From Micromonospora saelicesensis (lineage in GTDB: Bacteria > Actinomycetota > Actinomycetes > Mycobacteriales > Micromonosporaceae), in assembly GCF_900091575.1 (NCBI RefSeq), contig NZ_FMCR01000004.1, positions 1 through 64,000 on the forward strand: a stretch of 64,000 nt of DNA, read 5' to 3'. The notes under the pieces were generated by a model that was given only the letters and a program-made list of their open reading frames with translations, did not search any database and had not been told where the DNA came from. Positions 34,998 to 43,485 of this stretch are shown here, piece after piece; position 1 is the stretch's first letter, and the number at the start of each line of letters is the position of its first letter. The position numbers and the translations under genes are program-made.

Positions 34998-36380
34998 TCA
35001 CACGTTGGCGAGTCGGCCGGCCCTCGGACGGCGGTAGACCGCCCAGGTGACCGCGAAGCACAACGCGTACCAGCCGATGAAGGCCAGGTAGGCGGCGTCG
35101 GCGTTGCCCGAGCTGAGGAACGACTGGCGGAACGCGATGTTGACCAGCACCCCGCCGAAGGCGCCGATCGCACCGGCGATGCCGATCAACGCGCCGGTCA
35201 TCCGCCGCGCCCACCGCGCGGCGGCCTCCAGATCAGCCTGACCCGTGGCCACCGCGTCCGCCGACCGGGCCCGGAAGATCGCCGGGATCATCTTGTACGT
35301 GGAGCCGTTGCCGACGCCGGAGAAGACGAAGAGGGCGAGGAACCCGGCGAGGTAGAGCCCGAACGAACGCTCCCGCGCCGCGTACAGCACGGTGCTCGCG
35401 CCGGCCGCCATCGCCACGAAGTTCCAGAACGTCACCCGCGCCCCGCCCAACCGGTCGGCGAGGTGCCCGCCCAGCGGCCGGATCAGCGAGCCGACCAGCG
35501 GGCCCAGGAAGGTCAGCCAGACGGCGTCGACCGGGGTGGGGAACCGCTCGGCGAACTGGATCTGGAGCACCTGACCGAAGGCGAAACCGAAGCCGATGAA
35601 CGAGCCGAAGGTGCCGATGTAGAGCAGCGACATCACCCAGGTGTGCGGATCCCGGGCCGCCTCCCGCAACGCGCCCGGCTCGTTGCGCGCCCCGGGCACG
35701 GTGTCCAACCAGCGGGCCGCGGCCAGCGCCGCCAGCACGATCAGCGGCAGGTAGACCGCCGGCACCAACCGGGGGTACGCGGCGCCCGCGGTGGCGAGGA
35801 CCGCCAGGCCGACCAGCTGCACGGCGGGTACGCCCAGGTTGCCGCCACCGGCGTTGAGCCCGAGCGCCCGTCCCTTGAGCCGCTGTGGGTAGAACAGGTT
35901 GATGTTCGCCATCGAGGAGGCGAAGTTGCCTCCGCCGACCCCGGTGAGGCAGGCGAGCACCATCAGGGTGGTGTAGGACACCCCGGGCTCCAGCAGCACC
36001 GTCATCGGGATCGCAGGCACCAGCAACAGCAGTGCGCTGATGATCGTCCAGCGCCGTCCGCCGAAGCGGGCCACCGCCAGCGTGTACGGCAGCCGCAGCA
36101 CCGCGCCCAGGGCGGCCGGCACGGCGGTGAGCAGGAACTTGCCGGCCGGATCGATGCCGTACGCGGGGCCGAGGAAGAGCACGGTGACCGACCAGAGACT
36201 CCACACCGAGAAGCCGACGTGCTCCGCGAAGATCGAGACCCAGAGGTTGCGCCGGGCGATCGGCGCGCCGGTGGCCTGCCAGAAGTCCGGGTCCTCGGGG
36301 CGCCAGTCGTGCAGCGGTTGCCGGCGACCGGTGACGGCAGGTGGCTCGGCGGTGACTACGGTGCTGGTGAGCGTGCTCAC
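34998..36380 (-). CDS. narK: Nitrate/nitrite MFS transporter NarK
   Basis: 460 residues with about 12 membrane helices. The nitrate-porter signatures are GVGGGNFASSMANINLFYP and NAGGGNLGVPAVQLVG in the fifth-helix region and GVGNGSTYKMIPAIF late in the protein. It imports nitrate or exports nitrite. It lies 3.5 kb from the nitrate and nitrite reductase operon (39875 onward), on the opposite strand and not in that operon. I see no clear GlnR box before it. Confidence 0.93.
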   Translation of the reverse strand: MSTLTSTVVTAEPPAVTGRRQPLHDWRPEDPDFWQATGAPIARRNLWVSIFAEHVGFSVWSLWSVTVLFLGPAYGIDPAGKFLLTAVPAALGAVLRLPYTLAVARFGGRRWTIISALLLLVPAIPMTVLLEPGVSYTTLMVLACLTGVGGGNFASSMANINLFYPQRLKGRALGLNAGGGNLGVPAVQLVGLAVLATAGAAYPRLVPAVYLPLIVLAALAAARWLDTVPGARNEPGALREAARDPHTWVMSLLYIGTFGSFIGFGFAFGQVLQIQFAERFPTPVDAVWLTFLGPLVGSLIRPLGGHLADRLGGARVTFWNFVAMAAGASTVLYAARERSFGLYLAGFLALFVFSGVGNGSTYKMIPAIFRARSADAVATGQADLEAAARWARRMTGALIGIAGAIGAFGGVLVNIAFRQSFLSSGNADAAYLAFIGWYALCFAVTWAVYRRPRAGRLANV

Positions 36381-36534
36381 GGCGGCTCCTCCTCGTCGAT
36401 GTGACGAGGGGAAACGCTAGGAACACCCGGTTACCTGGCAGTGCCCGTCGCGGGTCGGGCCGGAAACGGGGATCGCACCACGGGCCGGCGGCGATGGTGA
36501 GCACGCCACCGGGGCGCTCAGAGCGGACTCACGG

Positions 36535-36828
36535 TCAGAGCTGCTGGAGGATGCGCAGCGCGCGGCCGACCCGGAGCATGGTGTCGGTGTCGGCGACGTC
36601 CACGCACGCGGTGAACCACTTCTTCATGGGCGAGGAGATCCGATCGGGCATCACCACGTACCGGCCCATCGACACGGCGAGCGGCGAGTCCCGCAGGAGC
36701 GACTCCTCGACCACCTCGACCACGATCACGATGGGCACGTCGGTGGAGTTGTAGACGTCCGAGCTGATCACGAGGCCGAGGCGTTCCCGGGCGCCCTCGA
36801 TGCGCCAGATCTCACCCCTACGCAGCAC
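36535..36828 (-). CDS. MazF/PemK-like toxin
   Basis: 97 residues, MLRRGEIWRIEGARERLGLV, with the PemK/MazF fold pattern (RRGEIWRI near the start, then PIVIVVEVVEES and VDVADTDTMLRVGRALRIL). MazF toxins cleave mRNA. The start lies 11 nt inside the upstream antitoxin-like gene, as in many toxin-antitoxin operons. The usual catalytic Arg/Thr pair is not obvious, so activity is uncertain. Confidence 0.75.
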   Translation of the reverse strand: MLRRGEIWRIEGARERLGLVISSDVYNSTDVPIVIVVEVVEESLLRDSPLAVSMGRYVVMPDRISSPMKKWFTACVDVADTDTMLRVGRALRILQQL

Positions 36829-37075
36829 GCGGCCGTCCGCCGGAGAACAGGTCGTTGACCATGCCCACCTCGCGGGCGTCGGCGAGCGCGGCGGACTCCA
36901 GATCCAGGCTGGCGCGGCCCACGGCGGCGGCGTGCGCGGTGAAGACCTCGCGCAGCGCCTTTTCCCGGGCGGCCTGGTCCATCCACGCGGAGAGCGACAG
37001 CCCCTCGCGCTTCGCGAACCGCCGCGCCTCCTCGATCGTCTCGTCCGTGAACGAGAGAGTCACCTTGGCAGTCAT
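36818..37075 (-). CDS. Antitoxin-like ribbon-helix-helix protein
   Basis: 85 residues from MTAKVTLSFTDETIEEARRF at the ATG at 37075. The N-terminus has a beta strand followed by two helices (EEARRFAKREGLSLSAWMDQAAREK), the pattern of ribbon-helix-helix DNA-binding antitoxins. The C-terminal region would bind the toxin encoded next. It overlaps the toxin gene by 11 nt, and the pair is probably autoregulated. Confidence 0.75.
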   Translation of the reverse strand: MTAKVTLSFTDETIEEARRFAKREGLSLSAWMDQAAREKALREVFTAHAAAVGRASLDLESAALADAREVGMVNDLFSGGRPRAA

Positions 37076-37163
37076 GCCGAGCAGATTACCCACCGGTGTG
37101 ACCAACAGTCATCCCTGCGTTCACCGGCTCGCCCCGGGCGGCGAAACGCACATTCCGTCGGGC

Positions 37164-37859
37164 TCACCCGGCCCGGCCGCCGAACACCGCGAAGCGCCAC
37201 TCCTTGAAGTAGCAGTCGACGTCGACCAGGCCCGCCTCGGCGAGCCACCGGCACTGGTCGGCCACCGTGGCCGGGCGGTCGTGGCGCATCCGCTCCTGGG
37301 AGCCCGCTATCTCGTCGGGGGACGCACCCAGCTCGGTGATCCGCTCCAGCCACACCTCGTCGTACCGCCGGTCCAGCTCCGTGGTCGGGCCGGCGACCTG
37401 CTCGGCGTTGACGAACACCCCGCCCGGTGCCAACGCGGCGGCGGCCCGCCGGTAGAGCGCGCGCTTGCCGGCGTCGTCCAGGTGGTGGATCGCCAGCGCG
37501 CTGACCACCGCGTCGTACCGGCCCGGCGGCAGCTCGTCGGCCAGGTCGGCGTGGACGGTGCGGTGTGGCACGGACCGCGCGTCCAACTGGTCGGTGGCGC
37601 GGGCGAGCATCGCCGGCGCTCCGTCCACCAGGGTCAGCCGGACTCCGGGCACCGCGGCGGACAGCAGCAGGGAGAGCAGGCCGGTGCCGGCGCCCAGATC
37701 CAACACCTCCGGGGTACGACCGGCAGCGAGCGCGGCCCGCAACGGCGGCGCGGCCACCTGGACGGCGGTGCCGTAGAAGGCGTCGAAGCACGGGATCAAC
37801 CGCCTGCGCGCCTCGTCGTACGTGCCGGCCACCGCGTCGAAGACGTCCGTCACGCTCAT
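37164..37859 (-). CDS. Class I SAM-dependent methyltransferase
   Basis: 231 residues from MSVTDVFDAVAGTYDEARR at the ATG at 37859, preceded by gggag; a longer in-frame start at 37895 falls on the -10 box and is unlikely. SAM motif I is VLDLGAGTGLLSLLLS, and post-motifs are LVDGAPAML and VSALAIHHLDDAGK, of the UbiE/Methyltransf_25 type. The substrate is unknown. It stands alone with its own promoter. Confidence 0.88.
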   Translation of the reverse strand: MSVTDVFDAVAGTYDEARRRLIPCFDAFYGTAVQVAAPPLRAALAAGRTPEVLDLGAGTGLLSLLLSAAVPGVRLTLVDGAPAMLARATDQLDARSVPHRTVHADLADELPPGRYDAVVSALAIHHLDDAGKRALYRRAAAALAPGGVFVNAEQVAGPTTELDRRYDEVWLERITELGASPDEIAGSQERMRHDRPATVADQCRWLAEAGLVDVDCYFKEWRFAVFGGRAG

Positions 37860-37893
37860 CGCGTGCTCCCATCCTTTGAGACACATTTCCCAC

Positions 37894-37899
37894 ATTATA
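37894..37899 (-). promoter_or_regulatory. -10 box (TATAAT) of the methyltransferase promoter
   Basis: On the minus strand the hexamer is a perfect TATAAT, rare in this DNA, 35 nt before the ATG. No convincing -35 is present at 17 nt. Confidence 0.5.
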
Positions 37900-38066
37900 A
37901 GCCAGCGAACGACGCTGATGTCGTCAGCGATTCAGCTCCAAAGGACTCGTACCTGCCATCGCACGCGAAGTCACTGCGGCTTCGACGCGGCCGTCGCGAA
38001 CGGTCTGCGTGGTCAATCTGGCCGCGCTTGCGCTGCCCGGCGGGTGCTTGACCCCCCGGACACGCG

Positions 38067-38108
38067 AAAGCCCCCGACACTCCTTGGGTTCCAGGAGCCG
38101 GGGGCTTT
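38067..38108 (-). terminator. Intrinsic terminator after the DUF397 gene
   Basis: A 10-bp stem aaagcccccg/cgggggcttt (38067-38076 with 38099-38108) with an inner ctcct/aggag pairing lies 14 nt past the DUF397 stop. The a/t ends give a U-tract in either direction, so it is also suitable for transcription from the other side. Confidence 0.8.
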
Positions 38109-38121
38109 GCATCAATGCTGG

Positions 38122-38319
38122 TCAGGCCGGGTCGTGCGCCTTCGCCATACCGACGAACGCCCGCCAGGCCGCTGACCCGAAGACCAACGCCGGCCCTGCC
38201 GCGTCCTTCGAGTCCCGCACGCCAACGATGCCAGGCAGGTTGTCCGCAACCTCGACGCAGTCGCCGCCATTGCCGCTGCTGCGGGTGCTCTTTCGCCACT
38301 GCGCGCCGGTCAGTTCCAT
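38122..38319 (-). CDS. DUF397 small protein
   Basis: 65 residues from MELTGAQWRKSTRSSGNGGD at the ATG at 38319. The W-R-K-S-x-R-S motif, NGGDCVEVAD and VRDSKDAAGPALVF blocks are diagnostic of DUF397. The family is found almost only next to XRE/DUF5753 regulators in actinobacteria and has been proposed to be a partner of them. Its ATG overlaps the end of the XRE gene in the sequence ATGGAACTGA, so translation is probably coupled to the shifted frame of that gene. Confidence 0.9.
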   Translation of the reverse strand: MELTGAQWRKSTRSSGNGGDCVEVADNLPGIVGVRDSKDAAGPALVFGSAAWRAFVGMAKAHDPA

Positions 38320-39088
38320 GTCTTCGCCATCTCCGTAAGTAGATCGACGGATTGCCAGTGGGACAACGCCTCGCCGCGTACGTTCTCCCACGCGGCCAGC
38401 ATCGCCGCTATGTCCTCGGCACCGGTAACGACTTGTCCCTGAAGCTGATTGTCGAGGTAGCCGGCAATTCGATGCTCGGGCCCACTGCGATCACGAAGGG
38501 ACCGTTCAGGCCAGCGTACGCGCCGACGGTTGAGGGGACGATGTGCACGCGGACGTGCGGAGCCCCGCACGCGGTGATGAGAGCCTGCACCTGCTCACGC
38601 ATGGTGGCCCGTCCGCCGACTGGCCGCCGCAGCACGGCTTCGTCAACAACGGCGGTGAAGTGTGGCGGGTCTTCACGGGCCAGGATGCTTTGCCGGGCAA
38701 GCCGTGAGGCTAGGTGCCGCTCGACGTCGCTGCGGGCGATGACGTCGGCTCCGGCGAGCACGGCGCGAGCGTATGCCTCGGTCTGGAGCAGGCCGGGGAG
38801 CACTGTCGACTGAAACGACCGCAGCGAGATCGCCTCGCGCTCGATCTCTTGCCATGGTCGGAACCAAATTGGCTCACGGCGTCTCGAAGTGTCCGGCCAG
38901 ATGTCCCCTATGGGCCGTCGGAGCGCGCTCGCCGCCGCCTCCCGGTGTCGGGGGTGGGGGATGTGGTCGTGGTTCAGCCACCGCGCGACCGTCTTGCGAT
39001 CGACCCCGACCATCCCTGCCAGGGATTCGATCGAGTGCCCCGTCTCGGCTAGCGCGGCGCGTAGCGCATCGTTCACGACTTCCCCCAT
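38310..39088 (-). pseudogene. XRE helix-turn-helix regulator (DUF5753) with a frameshift
   Basis: From MGEVVNDALRAALAETGHS (ATG at 39088; 39115 possible) the first frame carries the XRE domain (SLAGMVGVDRKTVARWLNHD) and most of the DUF5753 ligand domain up to GPFVIAVGP near 38480, then runs into unrelated residues and stops at 38408. The next frame resumes exactly the family sequence (PEHRIAGYLDNQLQGQVVTG to LLTEMAKTWN, stop at 38310). The break coincides with G GGC CCG, a heptamer of the X XXY YYZ slippery form, and a -1 slip there gives V-G-P-E-H-R without loss. It could be a one-base deletion, a sequencing error or programmed frameshifting. Confidence 0.8.
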
Positions 39089-39229
39089 CGGATGCGCGGA
39101 ATGTCTTGCGACCATATCGCTACGGGCTGTTCCTGTCCCATCACTGGCCGCAAGGTGGGATCAGGCGGCGCGCCGGTAGGAACCACGGAACCTGGCGGAC
39201 GCGTTCGTAACGGGGCCACCTTCCTACTC

Positions 39230-39278
39230 AGATCTTGGACAGTTTCCGTTACGTCAGAACGGAAACCGTCCAAGATCT
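39230..39278. repeat. Dispersed palindrome, copy 2 (agatcttggac family)
   Basis: 21-nt arms (39230-39250 and 39258-39278, agatcttggacagtttccgtt) with one mismatch and a 7-nt loop. The arm matches copy 1 at 189-241 over agatcttggaca and tttccgt. It lies between the divergent XRE gene and the small gene at 39340. Confidence 0.8.
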
Positions 39279-39339
39279 CCACGGACGAGCGCTGACGGGG
39301 TGGCCCCTTCCCAAAGTGACGACCGTGGGGAGAGCCACC

Positions 39340-39669
39340 GTGCCGGACAAGCCGCCCGATCGGCATCCCAAGCCGAAGACCAAACCGCGGAGGCCGCAGA
39401 CGGGCGAGGTGTTGCACCTGACCCGCGCCGCGAGTGTGCAGTTCATGCGCCCGATCTTCGTCCGCGTGATTCGCGTTCTCGACTGGCCGACGTACGACAG
39501 GTGGCTGTGGATTGACGGCTACGAGCTGGCCACGAGTGGCGATGCGGTCGCGCGCCGGTCCCTGTTCGTTATGCCCGCCGGCCTGATCTGGCCGGACCCG
39601 CCCGCTCCGGCGGCCCGGCACCCAACCACCCGCACGCCCGTCAAGCGCGGTCCGGTGAGGGTCGGATGA
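39340..39669 (+). CDS. Small conserved hypothetical protein next to the XRE/DUF397 pair
   Basis: 109 residues from the GTG at 39340, which has a ggggaga ribosome site; an upstream in-frame GTG at 39316 lacks one. A basic Pro/Lys/Arg-rich start (DRHPKPKTKPRRPQTGEVLHL) is followed by a conserved core VIRVLDWPTYDRWLWIDGYEL with VARRSLFVMPAGL, and a Pro-rich end. No known function. It is divergent from the XRE gene, with the palindrome in between, and proteins of this look often adjoin XRE-DUF397 loci. Confidence 0.7.
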   Translation: MPDKPPDRHPKPKTKPRRPQTGEVLHLTRAASVQFMRPIFVRVIRVLDWPTYDRWLWIDGYELATSGDAVARRSLFVMPAGLIWPDPPAPAARHPTTRTPVKRGPVRVG

Positions 39670-39812
39670 CCCGCCAACCGGACCGCGCCGACCTGCGCTG
39701 ACCGCTCCCCGCGGGATGAAGTCCGCTACGGCCGCGCTGGTCGAGCGTCCGTCCGAGGCAAGAGCCGTCACCCTCCAACACGCTCGCTGCCTCGGTGCGG
39801 TGTGAGCCCCAC

Positions 39813-39850
39813 TTGACAGGACCGAAACAGAAGGGACCCGGACCGGAAAC
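39813..39850 (+). promoter_or_regulatory. GlnR-type nitrogen-control box upstream of the nitrate reductase operon
   Basis: TTGAC-N6-GAAAC-N6-GACCC-N6-GAAAC: two a-site/b-site pairs at the regular 6-nt spacing of actinobacterial GlnR boxes (gTnAC-N6-GaAAC). The b-sites are perfect; the second a-site is degenerate. It ends 24 nt before the annotated ATG at 39875, and no other site was seen in the rest of the 39670-39874 gap. Confidence 0.75.
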
Positions 39851-39874
39851 CGCCCGGCGGCACGCTTTCCCGAC

Positions 39875-42049
39875 ATGACAGACGGTGCACGGTCGGCGAC
39901 TCCGCCGGGGCTGACGCCCCGGGAAGTGGCGACGCACTGCCCGTACTGCGCACTGCAGTGCGGGATGACGCTGCGCGCGGACGACGCCGGGGTGACGGTC
40001 CACCCGCGCGAGTTCCCCACCAACCGGGGCGGGCTCTGCCAGAAGGGTTGGACCGCCGCCGAACTGCTCGACCACCCGGATCGGCTGACCACTCCGCTGG
40101 TGCGCGACGCGGCCACCGGCGAACTGCACCCGGCGAGCTGGGACACCGCGCTCGACCGGGTGGTCGCCGGCATCCGCGCCGTTCAGGACGACGCCGGCCG
40201 GGACGCGGTCGCCGTCTTCGGCGGTGGGGGCCTGACCAACGAGAAGGCGTACGCGTTGGGAAAGTTCGCCCGAATCGGGCTGCGCACCCGGCACATCGAC
40301 TACAACGGACGGTTCTGCATGTCCTCGGCGGCAGCCGCCGGGATGCGCGCCTTCGGCATCGACCGCGGGCTGCCGTTCCCCCTCGCCGACCTGGGCCGGG
40401 CCGACACCCTGCTGCTGGTCGGAGCGAACCCGGCGGAGACCATGCCGCCGCTGGTGCGCTGGCTCACCGAGCAGCGCCGCAACGGCGGGAAACTGATCGT
40501 CATCGACCCCCGGGTCACCGCCACCGCCCGCCAGGCCGACCTGCACCTGCAACCGCTGCCCGGCACCGACCTCGCGGTGGCCAACGCGCTGCTGCACATC
40601 GCCCTGACCGAGGGTTGGGTCGACCGGGACTACGTGGCCGACCGCACCACCGGATTCGACGCGGTCCGCCGAGGCGTCGCCGCCTGGTGGCCAGCCCGCG
40701 CGGAACAGCTCTCCGGGGTGCCGGTGGCCGACCTGGAGGCAACCGCCCGAGCGCTGGGCACCGGCGGTCGGGTGATCATCCTGACCGCGCGCGGCGCCGA
40801 GCAGCACGCCAAGGGGGTGGACACCGTCACCGCGTACGTCAATCTCGCCCTCGCCCTCGGTCTGCCCGGCCGCGACGGTTCGGGGTACGGCTGCCTCACC
40901 GGCCAGGGCAACGGCCAGGGCGGGCGGGAGCACGGGCAGAAGGCCGATCAGCTCCCCGGCTACCGGCGGATCGACGACCCGGTGGCCCGGGAGCACGTGG
41001 CCGGGGTCTGGGGCGTGCCGGCCGACGAACTGCCCGGCCCGGGAGTGCCCGCCTACCAACTGCTCGACTCGCTCGGCACCCCGGGTGGCCCGCGCGCGTT
41101 GCTGGTGTTCGGGTCGAACCCGGTGGTCTCGGCACCCCGGGCGGCCCGGATCGAGGGCCGGCTGCGCGACCTCGACCTGCTGGTCGTCGCGGACCTCCTG
41201 CTCTCCGAGACGGCCGCGCTGGCGGACGTGGTGCTGCCCACCGCGCAGTGGGCCGAGGAGGACGGCACAATGACCAACCTGGAAGGTCGGGTGCTGCGTC
41301 GGCGCGCGCTACGGCCACCCCCGCCGAGCGTCCGGACCGACCTCGCCATCATCTCCGACCTGGCGGCACGGCTGGCCGACGCAGAATCGACGGACGTCGA
41401 CCCGGCCGACGCCAACCCGGCCAGCGTGCGACCGGCCGCCGTCGCGGCGGCTCGGTTCCCGGCCGACCCGGCCGCCGTCTTCGCCGAGCTGCGCCGCGCC
41501 TCCGCCGGTGGGGCCGCCGACTACGCCGGCATCAGCTGGGACCGGATCGACGCCGACGACGGGGTCTACTGGCCCTGCCCGACCGAGGACGGGCCGGACA
41601 CGCCCCGACTCTTCGCCGACCGGTTCGCCACAGCGGACGGCCGGGCCCGCTTCCACCCCGTCGACCATCGGCCGGCCGCCGAGGAGGTCTGCGCCACGTA
41701 CCCACTGCACTTCACCACCGGCCGGGTGCTGGCGCAGTACCAGTCGGGCACCCAGACCCGACGGGTGGCCGCGCTGCGCCGCGCCGCCCCGGAGGCGTTC
41801 GTCGAACTGCACCCCGACCTGGCCACCCGGCTGGGCATCGACGACGGCGACCCGGTGCGGGTCACCTCGCGCCGAGGTGAGTTCCGTGCGCCGGCCCGGC
41901 TCAGCGCCGGGATCCGACCCGACACCGTGTTCGCCCCCTTCCACTACGCGGGGGCGGGACGCGCCAACTCGGTGACCAACGACGCGGTGGACCCGATCTC
42001 CGGGATGCCCGAGTTCAAGATCTGCGCGGTCCGGGTGGAGAAGGCATGA
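39875..42049 (+). CDS. nasC: Assimilatory nitrate reductase catalytic subunit
   Basis: 724 residues. The N-terminal [4Fe-4S] site is HCPYCALQCGM with GGLCQKG (Cys22, 25, 29 and 55). The molybdopterin domains follow, with the putative Mo-ligand Cys in NGRFCMSS and GLPGRDGSGYGCLTGQGNGQGG, and a C-terminal molydopterin dinucleotide-binding domain (YPLHFTTGRVLAQYQSGTQT). It reduces nitrate to nitrite in the cytoplasm. The GlnR box is so close to the ATG that the message may be leaderless or the true start may be a later GTG at 39926. It overlaps the next gene by 4 nt. Confidence 0.93.
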   Translation: MTDGARSATPPGLTPREVATHCPYCALQCGMTLRADDAGVTVHPREFPTNRGGLCQKGWTAAELLDHPDRLTTPLVRDAATGELHPASWDTALDRVVAGIRAVQDDAGRDAVAVFGGGGLTNEKAYALGKFARIGLRTRHIDYNGRFCMSSAAAAGMRAFGIDRGLPFPLADLGRADTLLLVGANPAETMPPLVRWLTEQRRNGGKLIVIDPRVTATARQADLHLQPLPGTDLAVANALLHIALTEGWVDRDYVADRTTGFDAVRRGVAAWWPARAEQLSGVPVADLEATARALGTGGRVIILTARGAEQHAKGVDTVTAYVNLALALGLPGRDGSGYGCLTGQGNGQGGREHGQKADQLPGYRRIDDPVAREHVAGVWGVPADELPGPGVPAYQLLDSLGTPGGPRALLVFGSNPVVSAPRAARIEGRLRDLDLLVVADLLLSETAALADVVLPTAQWAEEDGTMTNLEGRVLRRRALRPPPPSVRTDLAIISDLAARLADAESTDVDPADANPASVRPAAVAAARFPADPAAVFAELRRASAGGAADYAGISWDRIDADDGVYWPCPTEDGPDTPRLFADRFATADGRARFHPVDHRPAAEEVCATYPLHFTTGRVLAQYQSGTQTRRVAALRRAAPEAFVELHPDLATRLGIDDGDPVRVTSRRGEFRAPARLSAGIRPDTVFAPFHYAGAGRANSVTNDAVDPISGMPEFKICAVRVEKA

Positions 42050-43485
42050 CCGCCCGGGTGGTCATCGTCGGCAACGGGATGGCGGGTGCCCGCCTCGCCG
42101 GTGAGCTGCACGCCCGGGAGGGAGACCGGAAGGTCACAGTGCTCGGGGCCGAGCCGCACCGCGCGTACAACCGGATCCTGCTCTCCACCCTGCTGGCCGG
42201 CCGGATCGACGAGCCGGACGTGGAGCTGACCGAAGCCGCCGGGCACGGCGTCGACCTGCGCAGCGGCGTACCGGTGACCGCCGTCGACCGGTCCGCGCGG
42301 GAGGTCCGTACAAACGACGGCGAACGAATCGGATACGACCACCTGGTGCTCGCCACCGGCGCCCGTGCGGTGGTGCCGCCACTGCCCGGCCTCGACCCGG
42401 CGAACCTGCCGGAGCGGGTGGTCCCCTTCCGGACCCTGGACGACTGCCGGCGGATCCTCGCCGCGGCGGACGGCGCCCGCAGCGCGCTGGTGCTCGGCGG
42501 CGGGTTGCTCGGTCTGGAGGCCGCCCGAGGGCTGGCCACCCGGGGGCTGGCCACCACCGTCGTGCACCCGAGAGAGCACCTGATGGAACGGCAACTGGAC
42601 CCGACTGCCGGCGCGGTGCTCGCGGGCACGCTCGCCGGTTTCGGCGTCACCGTCCAACTGGGGGTGTCGGCGACCGGCGTGGCTGCGGACGCCAGCGGTG
42701 TCCGCCTCGACCTGGCCGACGGCCGGTCGCTCCGCGCCGACCTGCTGGTGCTCTCCTGTGGCGTACGCCCGGACACCACCCTCGCGCAGGCCGCCGGCCT
42801 GACCGTGCGGCGCGGCGTGGTGGTGGACGACCGGCTGCGCACCAGCGACCGGTCCATCTCGGCGATCGGCGACTGCGCCGAGCACGACGGCGTGCTCACC
42901 GGCCTGGTCGCGCCCGCCTGGGCGCAGGCCCAGGTGCTCGCGGACGTGCTGACCGGGACGGACCCACTGGCCCGGTACCGGCCCCGGCCGGTGGTGACCC
43001 GGCTGAAGGCCGCCGGGATCGACCTGGCCTCGATGGGTGACGCGTCCAGTGGCGGGCCGGGCGAGGAGTTGACCTTCGCCGACCCGACCCGGGGCACCTA
43101 CGCCCGGTTGCGGATCCGGGACGAGCGGCTGATCGGCGCGATCCTGCTCGGCGACAACCCGGCGGTCGGCACGGTGATCCAACTCTTCGACCGTGGTCAG
43201 CCGGTGCCGAGTGACCGACGGGCGCTGCTGCTCGGCCGGGCACTCGGTGCTGTCGGCGCGACCCCGGCCGCCTCACCGGCACTGATGCCGGACGCGGCCA
43301 CGGTCTGTCAGTGCAACACGGTGAGCAAGGGCGCACTGGTCAGAAGCTGGCGCTCCGGCGCCCGGACTGTCGATGCGGTGGTGGCCGCGACCCGGGCCGG
43401 CACCGGATGCGGCGGATGCCGGGACGCGGTGAGCGGCATCGTCGACTGGCTGAGCCAGGCGGAATCGGTGGAGGTGACGCGATGA
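42046..43485 (+). CDS. FAD/NAD(P)-dependent oxidoreductase with BFD-type [2Fe-2S] domain (nitrate/nitrite reductase flavoprotein)
   Basis: 479 residues. The FAD site is VVIVGNGMAGARLAGEL, and the NAD(P) site is ALVLGGGLLGLEAARGLATRG. The C-terminal BFD-like motif is VCQCNTVSKGALV with GTGCGGCRD. This matches the N-terminal half of NirB and the NasB-type electron-transfer partner of assimilatory nitrate reductase. Coupled by ATGA overlaps to nasC and nirB. It probably passes NAD(P)H electrons to the nitrate reductase. Confidence 0.88.
   Translation: MTARVVIVGNGMAGARLAGELHAREGDRKVTVLGAEPHRAYNRILLSTLLAGRIDEPDVELTEAAGHGVDLRSGVPVTAVDRSAREVRTNDGERIGYDHLVLATGARAVVPPLPGLDPANLPERVVPFRTLDDCRRILAAADGARSALVLGGGLLGLEAARGLATRGLATTVVHPREHLMERQLDPTAGAVLAGTLAGFGVTVQLGVSATGVAADASGVRLDLADGRSLRADLLVLSCGVRPDTTLAQAAGLTVRRGVVVDDRLRTSDRSISAIGDCAEHDGVLTGLVAPAWAQAQVLADVLTGTDPLARYRPRPVVTRLKAAGIDLASMGDASSGGPGEELTFADPTRGTYARLRIRDERLIGAILLGDNPAVGTVIQLFDRGQPVPSDRRALLLGRALGAVGATPAASPALMPDAATVCQCNTVSKGALVRSWRSGARTVDAVVAATRAGTGCGGCRDAVSGIVDWLSQAESVEVTR

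Noticed and set aside
36381..36440. GlnR box before narK
   Set aside because: GTGAC, GAAAC and GTTAC occur but not in the needed order or 6-nt spacing on either strand.
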